From the NCBI RefSeq assembly GCF_020860125.1, contig NZ_JAJBUX010000102.1:1-51168 (forward strand): 51,168 nucleotides of DNA, written 5' to 3'. The notes beneath the pieces were generated by a model. The model was given only the letters and a program-made list of their open reading frames with translations, was not told the origin of the DNA and ran no database searches. This document shows positions 7,811 through 16,233 of this stretch, piece after piece; within the stretch, counting starts at the first letter, position 1, and every line of letters starts with the position of its first letter. The DNA comes from Cloacibacillus sp. Lineage in GTDB: Bacteria; Synergistota; Synergistia; Synergistales; Synergistaceae. Both the position numbers and the translations under genes were made by a program.

Positions 7811-9010
7811 CTAACTCTCCTCCTTGGGAACGATGATGCCCGTTATTACGCGCTCGCCCTCCTTGATTCCGGAAAGTATTTCGGTGTTCTGTCCGTCGGT
7901 GATGCCTTTCTCCACCTCCACCTTCACGGGTTTTTTCTTATCGAGCGTGTAGACGGCGGGTTTAGTCACCGCGGCGACGTTCTGTTTATGTCCGCCTCCT
8001 GGGCCGGGCATCCCCATCTCCGCTGACTGGCCGTTTGACGGTTTGAAGCGGAAGGCGCTGTTGGGAACGACGAGGACATCTTCGCGGCTTTCAAGTATGA
8101 GCGAAACGTTCGCCGTCATGCCGGGCAGCAGCTTGCCGTCCGGGTTCTGTACCTTTACGATGACCGTGTAGGTCACGACGTTATCCGTCGTCGTGGGCGA
8201 GAGGCGCACCTGCGTCACCTTGCCCTCGAAGCTGTCGGCAGGATAGGTGTCGACGTTGAATATCGTCTGCTGTCCCTCGTGGACGCCGCCGATATCCGCC
8301 TCGTCCACATTCACCTCGACCTGCATCTGGGTCAGGTCGCGCGCGATCTCCGCGATGGAGGGAGTCTGGTAGCTGGCGGCCACCGTCTGCCCCTCTTCAA
8401 CGTTCTTTGCCACGACTACGCCGTCAACCGGCGAATATATTCTCGTATAATTGAGGTTGATCCGCGATTTTTCCAGCGTCGCGCGGTACTGCGCCACCTT
8501 CGCCTCCGCCGCCGCGAGGTTTGCCTTCGCCTTGAGCCAGGTGCTGGTATCCGTATCCACATCGGCCTTCGCGATAAGGTCGCGCTTCGCAAGCTCGCGG
8601 GTGCGCGACAGGTCTTTGGCCGCAACGTCAAGCGCGGCCTGGGCGTTAAGCACGTCCGCCTGCGCGGAGGCCACGGTCGCCTCCGCCTGCGACACCTCCG
8701 CCGCCTGCGTGGCGGAGTCCATGAGGGCGATCAGCTGCCCCTCTTTCACACGGCTGTTGTAGTCAAAATAGAGTTCCTTGATCGTGCCGGATATCTGCGT
8801 ACCGACGTCGACCGTTTCGACCGGGTTCAGTGTGCCGGTGGCCTGTATCGTCGAGCGGATATCGGAGCGCGTCACGGCTACGGTCTTGTACTGTATCTCA
8901 TCCTCGCGGGTGCTCCAGTAATAAAAGCCTCCGGCGGCCACCACCGCCGCCGCGGCGATTGCCGCGGCCAATTTAAGAGTTTTGCCCCTCTTCACTGTCT
9001 TATTCTCCAT
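7811..9010 (-). CDS. MacA-like periplasmic adaptor (HlyD/RND-type MFP)
   Basis: 399 residues. An uncleaved signal anchor (about 11-28) is followed by a lipoyl/biotinyl half (ETVDVGTQISGTIKELYFD), a long alpha-helical hairpin rich in Ala (about 95-185), the second lipoyl half (SPVDGVVVAKNVEEGQ) and beta-barrel domains. This is the bridge between the inner-membrane ABC permease and TolC. A Gly/Pro/Met-rich linker (MGMPGPGGG) near residue 330 is slightly unusual. The gene starts within the last codons of the tolC-like gene with a GGAGG site, so it is co-translated. Confidence 0.92.
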   Translation of the reverse strand: MENKTVKRGKTLKLAAAIAAAAVVAAGGFYYWSTREDEIQYKTVAVTRSDIRSTIQATGTLNPVETVDVGTQISGTIKELYFDYNSRVKEGQLIALMDSATQAAEVSQAEATVASAQADVLNAQAALDVAAKDLSRTRELAKRDLIAKADVDTDTSTWLKAKANLAAAEAKVAQYRATLEKSRINLNYTRIYSPVDGVVVAKNVEEGQTVAASYQTPSIAEIARDLTQMQVEVNVDEADIGGVHEGQQTIFNVDTYPADSFEGKVTQVRLSPTTTDNVVTYTVIVKVQNPDGKLLPGMTANVSLILESREDVLVVPNSAFRFKPSNGQSAEMGMPGPGGGHKQNVAAVTKPAVYTLDKKKPVKVEVEKGITDGQNTEILSGIKEGERVITGIIVPKEES

Positions 9011-10268
9011 ATTTCAGACCTCCCATGGCCTTTTCAAGGTCAAGCTGTGCCGTCTTGCAGTTGTACAGGGCAAGCACCCTGTTGGCGGACGCCGTCGCGT
9101 AGCTGTCGACCGCGTCTGAAATTTCAAGGTTATCACCGACACCGGCGGCGTAACGCCCCTCGGCGAGGTCCAGCGTCGCCTTCGCGCTGCGCTCCGCCTC
9201 CAGAGAGGAGACAAGCGATTCTTTCGCCTCGCGCAGCGCCTCCCAGGCCTTGCGCACCTCAAGCGTAACGCTGTTTGAGAGGCTCTTTATCTCGGCCTGC
9301 GCGGTGCGGAGCTCGGCGCTCGCCTGTTCTACCCTGCTCTTAGTCAAACCGCCATCGGAGATTGGCACCGAGAGGGAGAGCTTCGCGCTCCATTCGCTGC
9401 TGTCAAGGGGCGACGATCCGTATATGTCGTAGCCCGCGGAGGCGGAGATCGAAGGGGAGAGTCCCTTCATCTGCACTGTGAGGTTCGTGGAGGCATATTC
9501 GACGCGCCGCTGTTTCGCGATCAGTTCGGGTCGCTGTGCCATCGCCCTTTTCACGGCTTCGTCTAGCGGAATGTTCCATTCCTCATAGCCGAGGATATCC
9601 TCCACCTCGCTGATCTCAAGCATCGGCTGGCCTATCGCGTTCGCGAGCTCCGCCTTGAACTGCTCCATCGAGGCCTGGCTTTTGACGACCGCCAGCTTTG
9701 AGGCGGCGAGATCGGCCTCCGCCTTCGTAACTTCGATCTTGGGCTTGGTTCCGACTTCGTAGTAAGACTGCGCCCATTTAAGGCGTTTTTCAAAGTTATC
9801 ATAGCGGGTCTTGGCGACTATATTTTCACGCATCGCGCGGTTAAGTCCGTAGTAGGCGCTGTAAACGTCCTGGATCACGCCTTCACGCGTGCTCCGGTAG
9901 TCCGCCGCCGCCGCTTCCGTAGAGAGCTGCGCGCCCTCCACCTTCGCCTCGCGGCGTCCCCAGTCGCTGATCGACTGTTCGACCCTCACATTGCCGGAAT
10001 AGGAACCGCTGTTGTTATCTTCCGACAGTCCGTCTCCTCCGCGTGAATAGGAGCTTCCCGCCGAAAGCTGCGGGCGTCCGGCAGAGGCCGCCTGCCCGAT
10101 AGTGGCGCGCTGCGCCGTGATTTTTTCCTCCGCGGCCAGGAGGTCAGGATTATTTTTCATCGCGGAGGAAAGACACTCCTCGATCGTCAGCGGCGCCCCC
10201 CAGGAGGCCGCGGCGCAGAACATCAGCGCCGCGCAGGCCAGAGGCCATCGTAATGCGGCTATTTTCAT
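9000..10268 (-). CDS. TolC family outer membrane efflux protein
   Basis: About 422 residues with a Sec signal peptide (RWPLACAALMFCAAASWG) and the duplicated TolC layout: two long amphipathic helical pairs separated by strands, beginning with LTIEECLSSAMKNNPDL. It would form the trimeric outer-membrane duct of the exporter, implying a two-membrane cell envelope. I chose the ATG at 10268, with AAGGAG 10 bases upstream, over a GTG three codons earlier that sits too close to that site. The gene follows the histidine kinase gene after 18 bases, placing regulator and pump in one operon. Confidence 0.9.
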   Translation of the reverse strand: MKIAALRWPLACAALMFCAAASWGAPLTIEECLSSAMKNNPDLLAAEEKITAQRATIGQAASAGRPQLSAGSSYSRGGDGLSEDNNSGSYSGNVRVEQSISDWGRREAKVEGAQLSTEAAAADYRSTREGVIQDVYSAYYGLNRAMRENIVAKTRYDNFEKRLKWAQSYYEVGTKPKIEVTKAEADLAASKLAVVKSQASMEQFKAELANAIGQPMLEISEVEDILGYEEWNIPLDEAVKRAMAQRPELIAKQRRVEYASTNLTVQMKGLSPSISASAGYDIYGSSPLDSSEWSAKLSLSVPISDGGLTKSRVEQASAELRTAQAEIKSLSNSVTLEVRKAWEALREAKESLVSSLEAERSAKATLDLAEGRYAAGVGDNLEISDAVDSYATASANRVLALYNCKTAQLDLEKAMGGLKYGE

Positions 10269-10286
10269 GGGATACACTCTCCTTCT

Positions 10287-11669
10287 TTATTCCCGGTTTT
10301 TCCTTGGTATCCTGACGGTGAAACGGCTGCCTTCGCCGTGTACGCTCGTGACGGTTATCGTCCCGTCATGCGCCTCGACGATCGCCTTCACGATGGCGAG
10401 GCCGATGCCGATCCCGCCGCTCGTCCTTGCCCGAGAGACATCCGTCCGATAGAAGCGTTCAAATATATATGGAAGGTCCTCCTTGGCGATACCGATACCG
10501 CTGTCGGCAACATCAATCCTCATCTCATCCGCGTCGCTGTGCATCGACACCGAGACCGTACCTCCGGGGTCCGTATAGCGCAGCGCGTTCGAGAGAAGGT
10601 TCTCAATCACCTGGCGGATCTTCGCGCCGTCCATGACCATCATCACGTTCGGTTCGATATCACGCTTAAGTTCGACTCCCTTGTTCTTATAGAGCGGATC
10701 GAATACCAGCGCCGCCCTTTCGATCACCGATGTGGCGTCTATATTCTCAAGAGCCAGGGAATGCCCCGCGCTCTCGATATAGGTCAGCTTCTCCACCTCG
10801 CAGATAAGCTGCGAAAGACGGTCCACTTCGCTCACCGTGAGCCGGATACGCTCCGGCGTCGGCTCCCATACCCCATCTTCGATCGCCTCAAGGTGCGACT
10901 TAATTATAGTCACAGGATTACGCAGTTCATGAGCGATATCGCTTAACAGCCGCTTACGCAGCTCCTCCTGAGCCTCAAGGCTGTCGCCGAGACGGTCTAC
11001 GCTGTCGATCAGTGCCTGCAGCTCAGTGATATCAGACTCCATCCTGTCCTCCATGCGGTACTTGCCGTGGCTGATCTGCTGCGCGCGCTTTGCCGCGTTC
11101 AGGACGGGGCGGCTGATGCGGTAGGCCATAAAGACCGCGATCATCGCGGCGATGACGAGCATAAGGGCGACCGCGTAATACATGATGCGGTTGAACTTGC
11201 GCAGGAACCCGCCCTCGGGACTGTTATTAAAGGGCAGACAGGTAAAGCGCACCTCGCCCACCCGCACGCCGTCAATAACGATCTCCCTGCTGCTGACGAC
11301 CAAGTCTCCTTTGAATACCATCGGCTGAGGGTTCTTATTGTGATGCCCCTCACGCTTCATCATGCGGCTGTATGAGCGCACCTCGATGCCGTCCGCGTCA
11401 AAAAGCTGCACCATCACCATCGGCCAGCGCAAAAAGTCGGAGCCGCGCGGAAAGAAGCTGCATCCGTGCCACGAACCGTTTTCAATGTACATCTTGGCGA
11501 AAAACTCCGCGATCTCCACCTCGTTCTCACGCAGGCGGTCGGTCGCAAAACCGCGGAACTGCCGGTCGAGCAGTTCGGAGATGGCCGTCGGAATGACGAG
11601 CATGCAGACGATGACGATCACCATATATTGAAAGATCAGCTTCGTCCGCAGGGAGCGCTTTACATTCAT
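10287..11669 (-). CDS. HAMP-containing sensor histidine kinase
   Basis: About 460 residues: first membrane helix (about 13-32), a periplasmic sensor region (about 33-160), second helix (about 162-185), HAMP, then HisKA with the phospho-acceptor His in DIAHELRNPV (about residue 247) and HATPase with N-box VIENLLSNALRY, G1 DSGIGI and G2 GGIGIGLAIVKA. It should phosphorylate the adjacent response regulator. The signal is unknown; its position beside an exporter and a Spy-like protein suggests envelope stress or a toxic compound. The ATG at 11669 has GGAG 9 bases upstream; a TTG one codon earlier is less likely. Confidence 0.93.
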   Translation of the reverse strand: MNVKRSLRTKLIFQYMVIVIVCMLVIPTAISELLDRQFRGFATDRLRENEVEIAEFFAKMYIENGSWHGCSFFPRGSDFLRWPMVMVQLFDADGIEVRSYSRMMKREGHHNKNPQPMVFKGDLVVSSREIVIDGVRVGEVRFTCLPFNNSPEGGFLRKFNRIMYYAVALMLVIAAMIAVFMAYRISRPVLNAAKRAQQISHGKYRMEDRMESDITELQALIDSVDRLGDSLEAQEELRKRLLSDIAHELRNPVTIIKSHLEAIEDGVWEPTPERIRLTVSEVDRLSQLICEVEKLTYIESAGHSLALENIDATSVIERAALVFDPLYKNKGVELKRDIEPNVMMVMDGAKIRQVIENLLSNALRYTDPGGTVSVSMHSDADEMRIDVADSGIGIAKEDLPYIFERFYRTDVSRARTSGGIGIGLAIVKAIVEAHDGTITVTSVHGEGSRFTVRIPRKNRE

Positions 11670-11675
11670 CAACGG

Positions 11676-12359
11676 CTACTCCGATATCTTGTATCCAAAG
11701 CCGTGAACGGTGCGTATATAGCCGTTCTCATGCTCCGGGTCACATAGTTTTTTGCGGATATTCTTGATATAGCTGTCGATTGAGCGCTCAAAGCCGTCAT
11801 ATTCATAGCCAAGCGCGTAGGTGATAAGGTCGTCGCGGCTCCACGTCTTTTCGGGACGCGCCGCCATCTTTGAAAGGATCATAAATTCGTTGCGTGTAAG
11901 GGAAATCTCTTCGCCGTTCTTCTTAACGGTAAAATTCTGCGGGTCGATCACAAGCGAATCGCCCACTGTAATGACATCCGAGCCGGCGCCGCCCTCGGCT
12001 GCGCCGTTCTTGCGCAGGTTCGCCCGAATGCGCGCCATCAATATCTTTGGTGAAAATGGCTTCACAATATAATCGTCCGCCCCCGCGTCGAGCCCGGCGA
12101 CGATATCGTCCTCGCCGCTCTTCGCCGTCACCATGAGGATCGGGGCGTTGGAGCTGCGGCGTATCTCCCGGCAGACATCGGTGCCGGCCATACCGGGGAG
12201 CATCAGATCGAGCAGCACAAGGTCAAAAGAGTCGGCGCGAAACTTGGCGAGTCCATCCAGGCCGTCCTGAGCGATCTCCGCTCCGTAGCCCTCGCGTTCT
12301 ATATAGGCCTTTTCGACCTCCGCTATCGCCAATTCATCCTCAATGATAAGTATCTTCAT
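11676..12359 (-). CDS. OmpR/PhoB family response regulator
   Basis: 227 residues: receiver domain with acidic pocket Glu7/Asp8, phospho-acceptor Asp51 (LVLLDLMLPG) and the conserved Lys in VKPFSP, then a winged-helix DNA-binding domain (about 128-225) ending in RTVHGFGYKI. It is the partner of the histidine kinase that starts a few bases downstream and is the first gene of the kinase-TolC-MacA-MacB operon, so it probably regulates that operon and perhaps the Spy-like gene upstream. GGGAG precedes the ATG. Confidence 0.94.
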   Translation of the reverse strand: MKILIIEDELAIAEVEKAYIEREGYGAEIAQDGLDGLAKFRADSFDLVLLDLMLPGMAGTDVCREIRRSSNAPILMVTAKSGEDDIVAGLDAGADDYIVKPFSPKILMARIRANLRKNGAAEGGAGSDVITVGDSLVIDPQNFTVKKNGEEISLTRNEFMILSKMAARPEKTWSRDDLITYALGYEYDGFERSIDSYIKNIRKKLCDPEHENGYIRTVHGFGYKISE

Positions 12360-12431
12360 GACCGACCGTCGCTCCCCTGCATATGTATTTCGTTAATTAT
12401 ATTCCAGAAACGTCTCCTCTGTCTCTTTTAC

Positions 12432-12462
12432 GATTTGGGCGGATCAAGAATCCGCCCAAATC
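12432..12462. repeat. 13-bp perfect inverted repeat upstream of the response regulator
   Basis: GATTTGGGCGGAT (12432-12444) pairs perfectly with 12450-12462 around a 5-nt loop. It lies between the Spy-like gene and the regulator gene. No T-tract follows on either strand, so it is not a classic terminator; an operator or mRNA structure is possible. Confidence 0.5.
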
Positions 12463-12490
12463 CTCCTGTTGGTCTCTATAATAAACGCAG

Positions 12491-12508
12491 GGGCTCCTTT
12501 GGGAGCCT
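12491..12508 (-). terminator. Hairpin after the Spy-like gene
   Basis: On the minus strand a short GAGGCTCC-CAAA-GGAGCC hairpin lies about 20 bases past the stop of the Spy-like gene. It is followed by a T-containing but interrupted tract, so termination is plausible but partial. Confidence 0.4.
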
Positions 12509-12524
12509 CATGCGATATTTTAAT

Positions 12525-13175
12525 TTAGTTGATGACGCAGTTGTGCTGCGGGCAGGTGCCCTGTCTGTGGCAGTCGGGGCAGTCTATGTGCGAACCGCAG
12601 TAGTAGCGATGTCCGTCGTGATATCCGTGTCCGTGCCCATGTCTGGGGCTCAGCCTCTGCATAAAATTGGCGGGATCCTTGAGCACCTCTTCAAAGCGTG
12701 CCTTCGCGTATTCGCGGCGTACCTTTGCCGCCTCCTGATAGAGCTCGCGCGCCTTCGCCTTATTGGGGTAATCCTTGCTCATCTCCTCACGAAGCTCGCG
12801 CCACGCGCTGTTGCTTTCCCCGCGGAAGTTTTTGTCCCTGCCGCCGAAACTGCGCCAGCGGCAATTATCGTCCTTGCCGTGGTTGGCAAGGCAGTCGTTG
12901 AAACGCGCCGCGGCAAATTTCTCTCTGATGTCCAGCTCCTTCTCAAAGAGCTTTCTGGCCTTCGCCTTGTCCGGCTTCTCCTTGCCGAGCTCGGCTCTGA
13001 TCTCGCCGCGCAGATTCCTCATCGTCTCAAACTGCGCGCGCCCCTCCTGCGAAAGCTCCGGCCTTCCGTCGCGGTACCCCCTATGCCGCGGAGCCTCCCC
13101 GCACGGCTGATAGGCGGCCGCCGTCCCCGCAATCGCCATAACCATCAATAATGCGCCAATGATCTTACCTTTCAT
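12525..13175 (-). CDS. Spy/CpxP/ZraP-like periplasmic protein with His/Cys-rich tail
   Basis: 216 residues with a signal peptide (KIIGALLMVMAIAGTAAA) and a charged helical body containing paired motifs (ELGKEKPDKAKARKLFEKE and a second KAKARELYQEAAKV), like the LTxxQ-type helical repeats of Spy, CpxP and ZraP periplasmic chaperones and metal sensors. The C-terminal 40 residues are rich in His and Cys (HGHGHGYHDGH, CPDCHRQGTCPQHNC), which suggests metal binding. The assignment is by composition and shape rather than by a firm motif. It is upstream of, and on the same strand as, a two-component/efflux operon, the usual partner of such proteins. A strong GGGAGG site precedes the ATG. Confidence 0.6.
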   Translation of the reverse strand: MKGKIIGALLMVMAIAGTAAAYQPCGEAPRHRGYRDGRPELSQEGRAQFETMRNLRGEIRAELGKEKPDKAKARKLFEKELDIREKFAAARFNDCLANHGKDDNCRWRSFGGRDKNFRGESNSAWRELREEMSKDYPNKAKARELYQEAAKVRREYAKARFEEVLKDPANFMQRLSPRHGHGHGYHDGHRYYCGSHIDCPDCHRQGTCPQHNCVIN

Positions 13176-13515
13176 ATATATCTTCCTCCCAGAAAATTTT
13201 ACCTTGGCTGCCCCCGCTTCATGCCCTGAGGCCGCCGCCCTGTTATTCGCTGGACATATAATAACAAGAGGCTATGAAGATTTTATGACCGAAATGTGGG
13301 AGTTTTGTGAGGATGAAAAACCGTCGGCCGCATCATTCCGCGCGGCCTCTTTGCACCCTTACGCCAGCTCCGTTCAGGGAGACAGAAGCTGCGCGCCGCG
13401 AGCCCTAAAGGCCGGCCAGGCGCAGATATCTGAATTTAACTCCGCGTAAACCATTTCGCAATATTGCCAAAAATGACATTTTCAACAAATGCACGTAAAA
13501 TTCCCCGCGGCTTCC
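13176..13515. other. Intergenic region, no supported gene
   Basis: It holds the ribosome-binding site and presumably the promoter of the Spy-like gene on the left, and leads into the tRNA promoter on the right. An open frame across 13159-13449 overlaps the start of the Spy-like gene, has no ribosome-binding site and a composition unlike a protein; I do not accept it. Confidence 0.5.
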
Positions 13516-13544
13516 TTGACACCACAGGTTATGATTGTTATACT
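13516..13544 (+). promoter_or_regulatory. Promoter of the tRNA-Cys gene
   Basis: A perfect TTGACA (13516-13521), a 17-bp spacer and TATACT (13539-13544) put initiation about 6 bases before the mature tRNA 5' end. This is a near-consensus housekeeping sigma promoter. Confidence 0.85.
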
Positions 13545-13556
13545 TTCTCTCGTTAC

Positions 13557-13630
13557 GGCGGCATAGCCAAGTGGTAAGGCAGAGGACTGCAAATCCTTTA
13601 TCCCCAGTTCGAGTCTGGGTGCCGCCTCCA
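13557..13630 (+). tRNA. tRNA-Cys (GCA)
   Basis: The sequence folds as a full cloverleaf: acceptor GGCGGCA pairs with TGCCGCC (13620-13626), the anticodon stem 13582-13586/13594-13598 frames loop CTGCAAA with anticodon GCA at 13589-13591, and the T arm carries GTTCGAGTC. The discriminator base is T, as expected for cysteine tRNAs, and the CCA end is encoded (13628-13630). Confidence 0.95.
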
Positions 13631-13663
13631 ATATTGATAATTATGCTGTATTTAATACATTGA

Positions 13664-13690
13664 AAGCCTGTCTTGGATAGGCTTTTTTGT
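13664..13690 (+). terminator. Intrinsic terminator of tRNA-Cys
   Basis: A 9-bp stem with one G-T pair (AAGCCTGTC with GATAGGCTT) and a TTG loop is followed by a T-rich tract. It lies about 35 bases past the tRNA. Confidence 0.8.
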
Positions 13691-13737
13691 TTTATGTTTT
13701 TTATATTACGGCAGACTGCCGCGGCGTTCTTATCTTT

Positions 13738-14688
13738 TTATATCAGAAGGAATGCGAGGTAGCAGGCAATTATCAGTATGGGGCATAACCAGCGCAGGCG
13801 CACGTTACGGTTCCAGATCAGACGCAGAAAAATCAGGTTCGCCAGCGCGCCGAAGATGAGCAGGCTGAGCGTTTTGGGGTCGGAGTAATCGTATACCCCC
13901 TTGCCGATGTATGTGATGTCGGCGAAGGCCAGGATGACAAAGTTGAACAAGTTGCTGCCGACGATGTTGCCAACCGCGATATTATAGCTACCGAGGCGGA
14001 AGAGCATCATCGTCGAGGCGGCCTCCGGCAGGGAGGTGGCGACTCCGAGGAAGAGCGCTCCTGCAAGCCCCTCGCCAAGATGGTGGTGCGTCGCGATGCC
14101 GTCAGTGAGGTAGGTCAGTATTATGCTGAGCAGGACGAGCCCCACCGCCGCGAGAGCAAAACGCCGCTTCACCTCTTTCAGAGATAGCTTCCCCAAAGAT
14201 GCGGACGGCTCGGGCTCCGCTCCGTTTTCTCCCGACATGTGGAATACGCCGTAGATATAGAGGGCTGCGATGATGACCGAGGCGATATTGATACTAAAGT
14301 ATTCAACGTTCAAAATACCAGCCATATTCAGGAAGAGGACCGCGTATACGGCGGCAACGGTTATCGTCACCGTTATATGGCTCTTAGATATTTTAAATGA
14401 ACGGAAACCACGGTAATAGATGATTATGAAAACCGCGAGCATCGCGCAGTTGAAGATATTGCTGCCCAGGATGTTGCCGATTGCCAGCCCCGGTTTGTCG
14501 AGAAGCATCGTCGAGGTAAGGCTTGTAAAGAGCTCCGGCAGCGAGGTGACGGCGGAGAGCACGACTCCTCCGATAAAGGCTCCGGAAAGAGTCGTATGCT
14601 TTTCCATTATATCGACATACTCCGAGGCCCTGATCGAGCACCAGACCACGGATGCCGCTATTATCAAATATACCGCGTAGATCATCAT
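13738..14688 (-). CDS. Sodium/calcium exchanger family protein (CaCA)
   Basis: About 316 residues in roughly ten membrane helices with an internal duplication. Each half contains the alpha-repeat signature: GGVVLSAVTSLPELFTS then GNILGSNIFN in the first, and FLGVATSLPEAASTM then GNIVGSNLFN in the second. Such proteins exchange Na+ or H+ for Ca2+ or other divalent cations at the inner membrane. The ATG-ATG start follows GGGAG; I use the first of the two ATGs, and an upstream in-frame start at 14721 is less likely because that ribosome-binding site lies inside it. Confidence 0.87.
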   Translation of the reverse strand: MMIYAVYLIIAASVVWCSIRASEYVDIMEKHTTLSGAFIGGVVLSAVTSLPELFTSLTSTMLLDKPGLAIGNILGSNIFNCAMLAVFIIIYYRGFRSFKISKSHITVTITVAAVYAVLFLNMAGILNVEYFSINIASVIIAALYIYGVFHMSGENGAEPEPSASLGKLSLKEVKRRFALAAVGLVLLSIILTYLTDGIATHHHLGEGLAGALFLGVATSLPEAASTMMLFRLGSYNIAVGNIVGSNLFNFVILAFADITYIGKGVYDYSDPKTLSLLIFGALANLIFLRLIWNRNVRLRWLCPILIIACYLAFLLI

Positions 14689-14821
14689 TATCTCCCGCCT
14701 TCTCTCAATAACGGTGAACAATTATACTTTATCGTTTCATAATATGCCATATTTCCCGGCGGCATGCGGCAATAATCGAAAATCATCACAATTGACATGG
14801 ATAAAATAGACTATGAGGCTC

Positions 14822-14851
14822 TTGAACTGCTCGCAGCTCTACAATTATAAT
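14822..14851 (+). promoter_or_regulatory. Promoter for the GNAT-like gene
   Basis: TTGAAC (14822-14827), 18-bp spacer, TATAAT (14846-14851), about 60 bases upstream of the ATG at 14912. Confidence 0.6.
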
Positions 14852-14911
14852 TTTACCGTCTTACATTTCCTTCTCCAGAGATTAATTCTGCCATGAAAAG
14901 GAGGGACGGAT

Positions 14912-15649
14912 ATGAATCTATTTAAGGAGAGCAACTCCAGAAAGATATTTATCAGACGCCACAGCGCGGAGGGCGCTTCGCAGATCGCGGAATGTGAGCT
15001 TTGCCGGCTCGGGCCGGAGGATATCGAAGAGATGGCCGCTCTTCACAACGGGGTGGCGAAGGGACTTTCGCGCGACATATTTGCCGCGAGCACTTACGAG
15101 GAGCTGGAACGCTTTCTCGGCGACGAGGGGCTGTCCATCGGGATACGCCATAAAGGAAAACTCGTCACTGCGCGCACGATAAAGATGGGGCGCGCGTGGA
15201 CGAACGAGGCGCTGGAGGCATACGAAATAAAACTTGACGATGACGAGAGGCCGGCCGTCACCGGTTTCTGTGTCGTAGACTGGGAGTTCCGCGGCAACAA
15301 CGTGCAGTATCTGACGCAGTATCTTGTCGAGGATATCGTCGCGGAGACACACACCTCGCTGATAACTACCGTTTCGCCAAAGAACATCTTCAGCCTCAAG
15401 AACATCCTCACCTGTAATTTCCGGATCGTCGGCATAAAAGAGGTTTACGGCGGCTATCTGCGTTTTATCCTGAAAAAGGATTTCCGCCCCTCGCTGCTGC
15501 CGATCTGGACACACGGACATCTGCAGATTCCCATCAGGGACAGGTCCGCGCAGATGAAAGCCATCGCCGATGGATACGCGGGGTACAAGCTGGTCCGCAA
15601 GCACAAGAGCGGCTTTCACCTTCTCTATGCAAAAACAGCGACGGCTTAA
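14912..15649 (+). CDS. GNAT-fold acetyltransferase-like protein
   Basis: 245 residues. After a short N-terminal stretch the central part looks like a GNAT domain: GLSIGIRHKGKLVTARTI (strand pair), then GFCVVDWEFRGNNVQYLTQY, which occupies the acetyl-CoA-binding position (usual form R/Q-G-x-G-x-G/A) but is degenerate (RGNNVQ). Then comes a VSPKNIFSLKNILTCNF helix-strand typical of the GNAT C-terminal half. The substrate is unknown, and loss of the canonical loop glycine may alter cofactor use. AAGGAGGG precedes the ATG and a good promoter lies upstream. It is monocistronic and converges with the small membrane-protein cluster. Confidence 0.65.
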   Translation: MNLFKESNSRKIFIRRHSAEGASQIAECELCRLGPEDIEEMAALHNGVAKGLSRDIFAASTYEELERFLGDEGLSIGIRHKGKLVTARTIKMGRAWTNEALEAYEIKLDDDERPAVTGFCVVDWEFRGNNVQYLTQYLVEDIVAETHTSLITTVSPKNIFSLKNILTCNFRIVGIKEVYGGYLRFILKKDFRPSLLPIWTHGHLQIPIRDRSAQMKAIADGYAGYKLVRKHKSGFHLLYAKTATA

Positions 15650-15655
15650 AGCCGC

Positions 15656-15904
15656 CTATTGCGCGCCGCCGCTCTTAAATTTGCCATATAGCGAAAGAAG
15701 TTCGGTTATGGGAAAGATAAGCGTCAGAAGCCTTCTGCCCGAAAGCGCCGTCAGCACTCCGGCCGCAGCCGCAGCCGCGGCGCTCTCCAGCGGACGGCTC
15801 TTGATTATCTTTGCTGGGCTCATCTCATCCATCGCCGCGGCAAAATTTTTCTTCGCCTCGGCGATATCTGCCGGTTTAACCCTTGTCTTCATTTTGCGTT
15901 TCAC
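15656..15904 (-). CDS. Small Ala-rich membrane-associated protein
   Basis: 82 residues from a GTG start (an ATG four codons in, at 15892, is the alternative). A charged N-terminus (ADIAEAKKNFAAAMDEM) is followed by a hydrophobic Ala-rich stretch (about 40-72). I recognise no family. It is the last of three small genes (DUF883-like, holin-X-like, this one) and overlaps the one upstream by 29 bases, so it probably belongs to the same envelope-associated unit. Confidence 0.6.
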   Translation of the reverse strand: MKRKMKTRVKPADIAEAKKNFAAAMDEMSPAKIIKSRPLESAAAAAAAGVLTALSGRRLLTLIFPITELLSLYGKFKSGGAQ

Positions 15905-16178
15905 CGTCCTTCGCCGGCGGCGACTTTAAGATAAGAGCCACTCCCACCGCCCCCAGAAGCAGCGCCGCTATGAGCGCCGCCGCGGGGCGGCCCAGCCGCG
16001 AGGCAAGCATAAGGTAGAGGGCATAGACGGCTGTAAGCACGCCTGCCGAGAGTAATACCCCGCCAAAAAAGAACATGGCGGCCCCCCGCAGGACGTCCTG
16101 CGCCTGTACGCGAAGTTCGCGGCCCTCCGCCTCCACAAGCTCAAAAAAGCTGATAACAAGTTCCGTCAGCCGGTTCAT
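15876..16178 (-). CDS. Phage holin family (holin-X/DUF1469-like) membrane protein
   Basis: 100 residues: an amphipathic N-terminal helix (LVISFFELVEAEGRELRVQ), two membrane helices (about 31-58 and 66-86) and a charged tail. This is the layout of the putative superfamily III holin (Actinobacterial holin-X/YqjE-like) proteins, which in chromosomes sit beside DUF883/YqjD genes, as here. Despite the name, nothing else phage-like surrounds it; the likely role is an inner-membrane stress protein. Confidence 0.65.
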   Translation of the reverse strand: MNRLTELVISFFELVEAEGRELRVQAQDVLRGAAMFFFGGVLLSAGVLTAVYALYLMLASRLGRPAAALIAALLLGAVGVALILKSPPAKDGETQNEDKG

Positions 16179-16233
16179 TCAAGCGTGCCTTTGCTAAGTA
16201 GCAGCTTCACAGCGCCGCTTTTTGCCTCCGTCA

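Noticed and set aside
13159..13449. A 96-codon open frame on the plus strand
   Set aside because: It overlaps the start of the Spy-like gene, has no ribosome-binding site and no recognisable protein features.
14797..14850. A 17-codon frame upstream of the GNAT-like gene
   Set aside because: It lies inside the promoter region of that gene and has no ribosome-binding site.
15876..16178. Phage remnant suggested by a holin-like protein
   Set aside because: No other phage genes are near, and the YqjD-like neighbour fits a chromosomal stress cluster.
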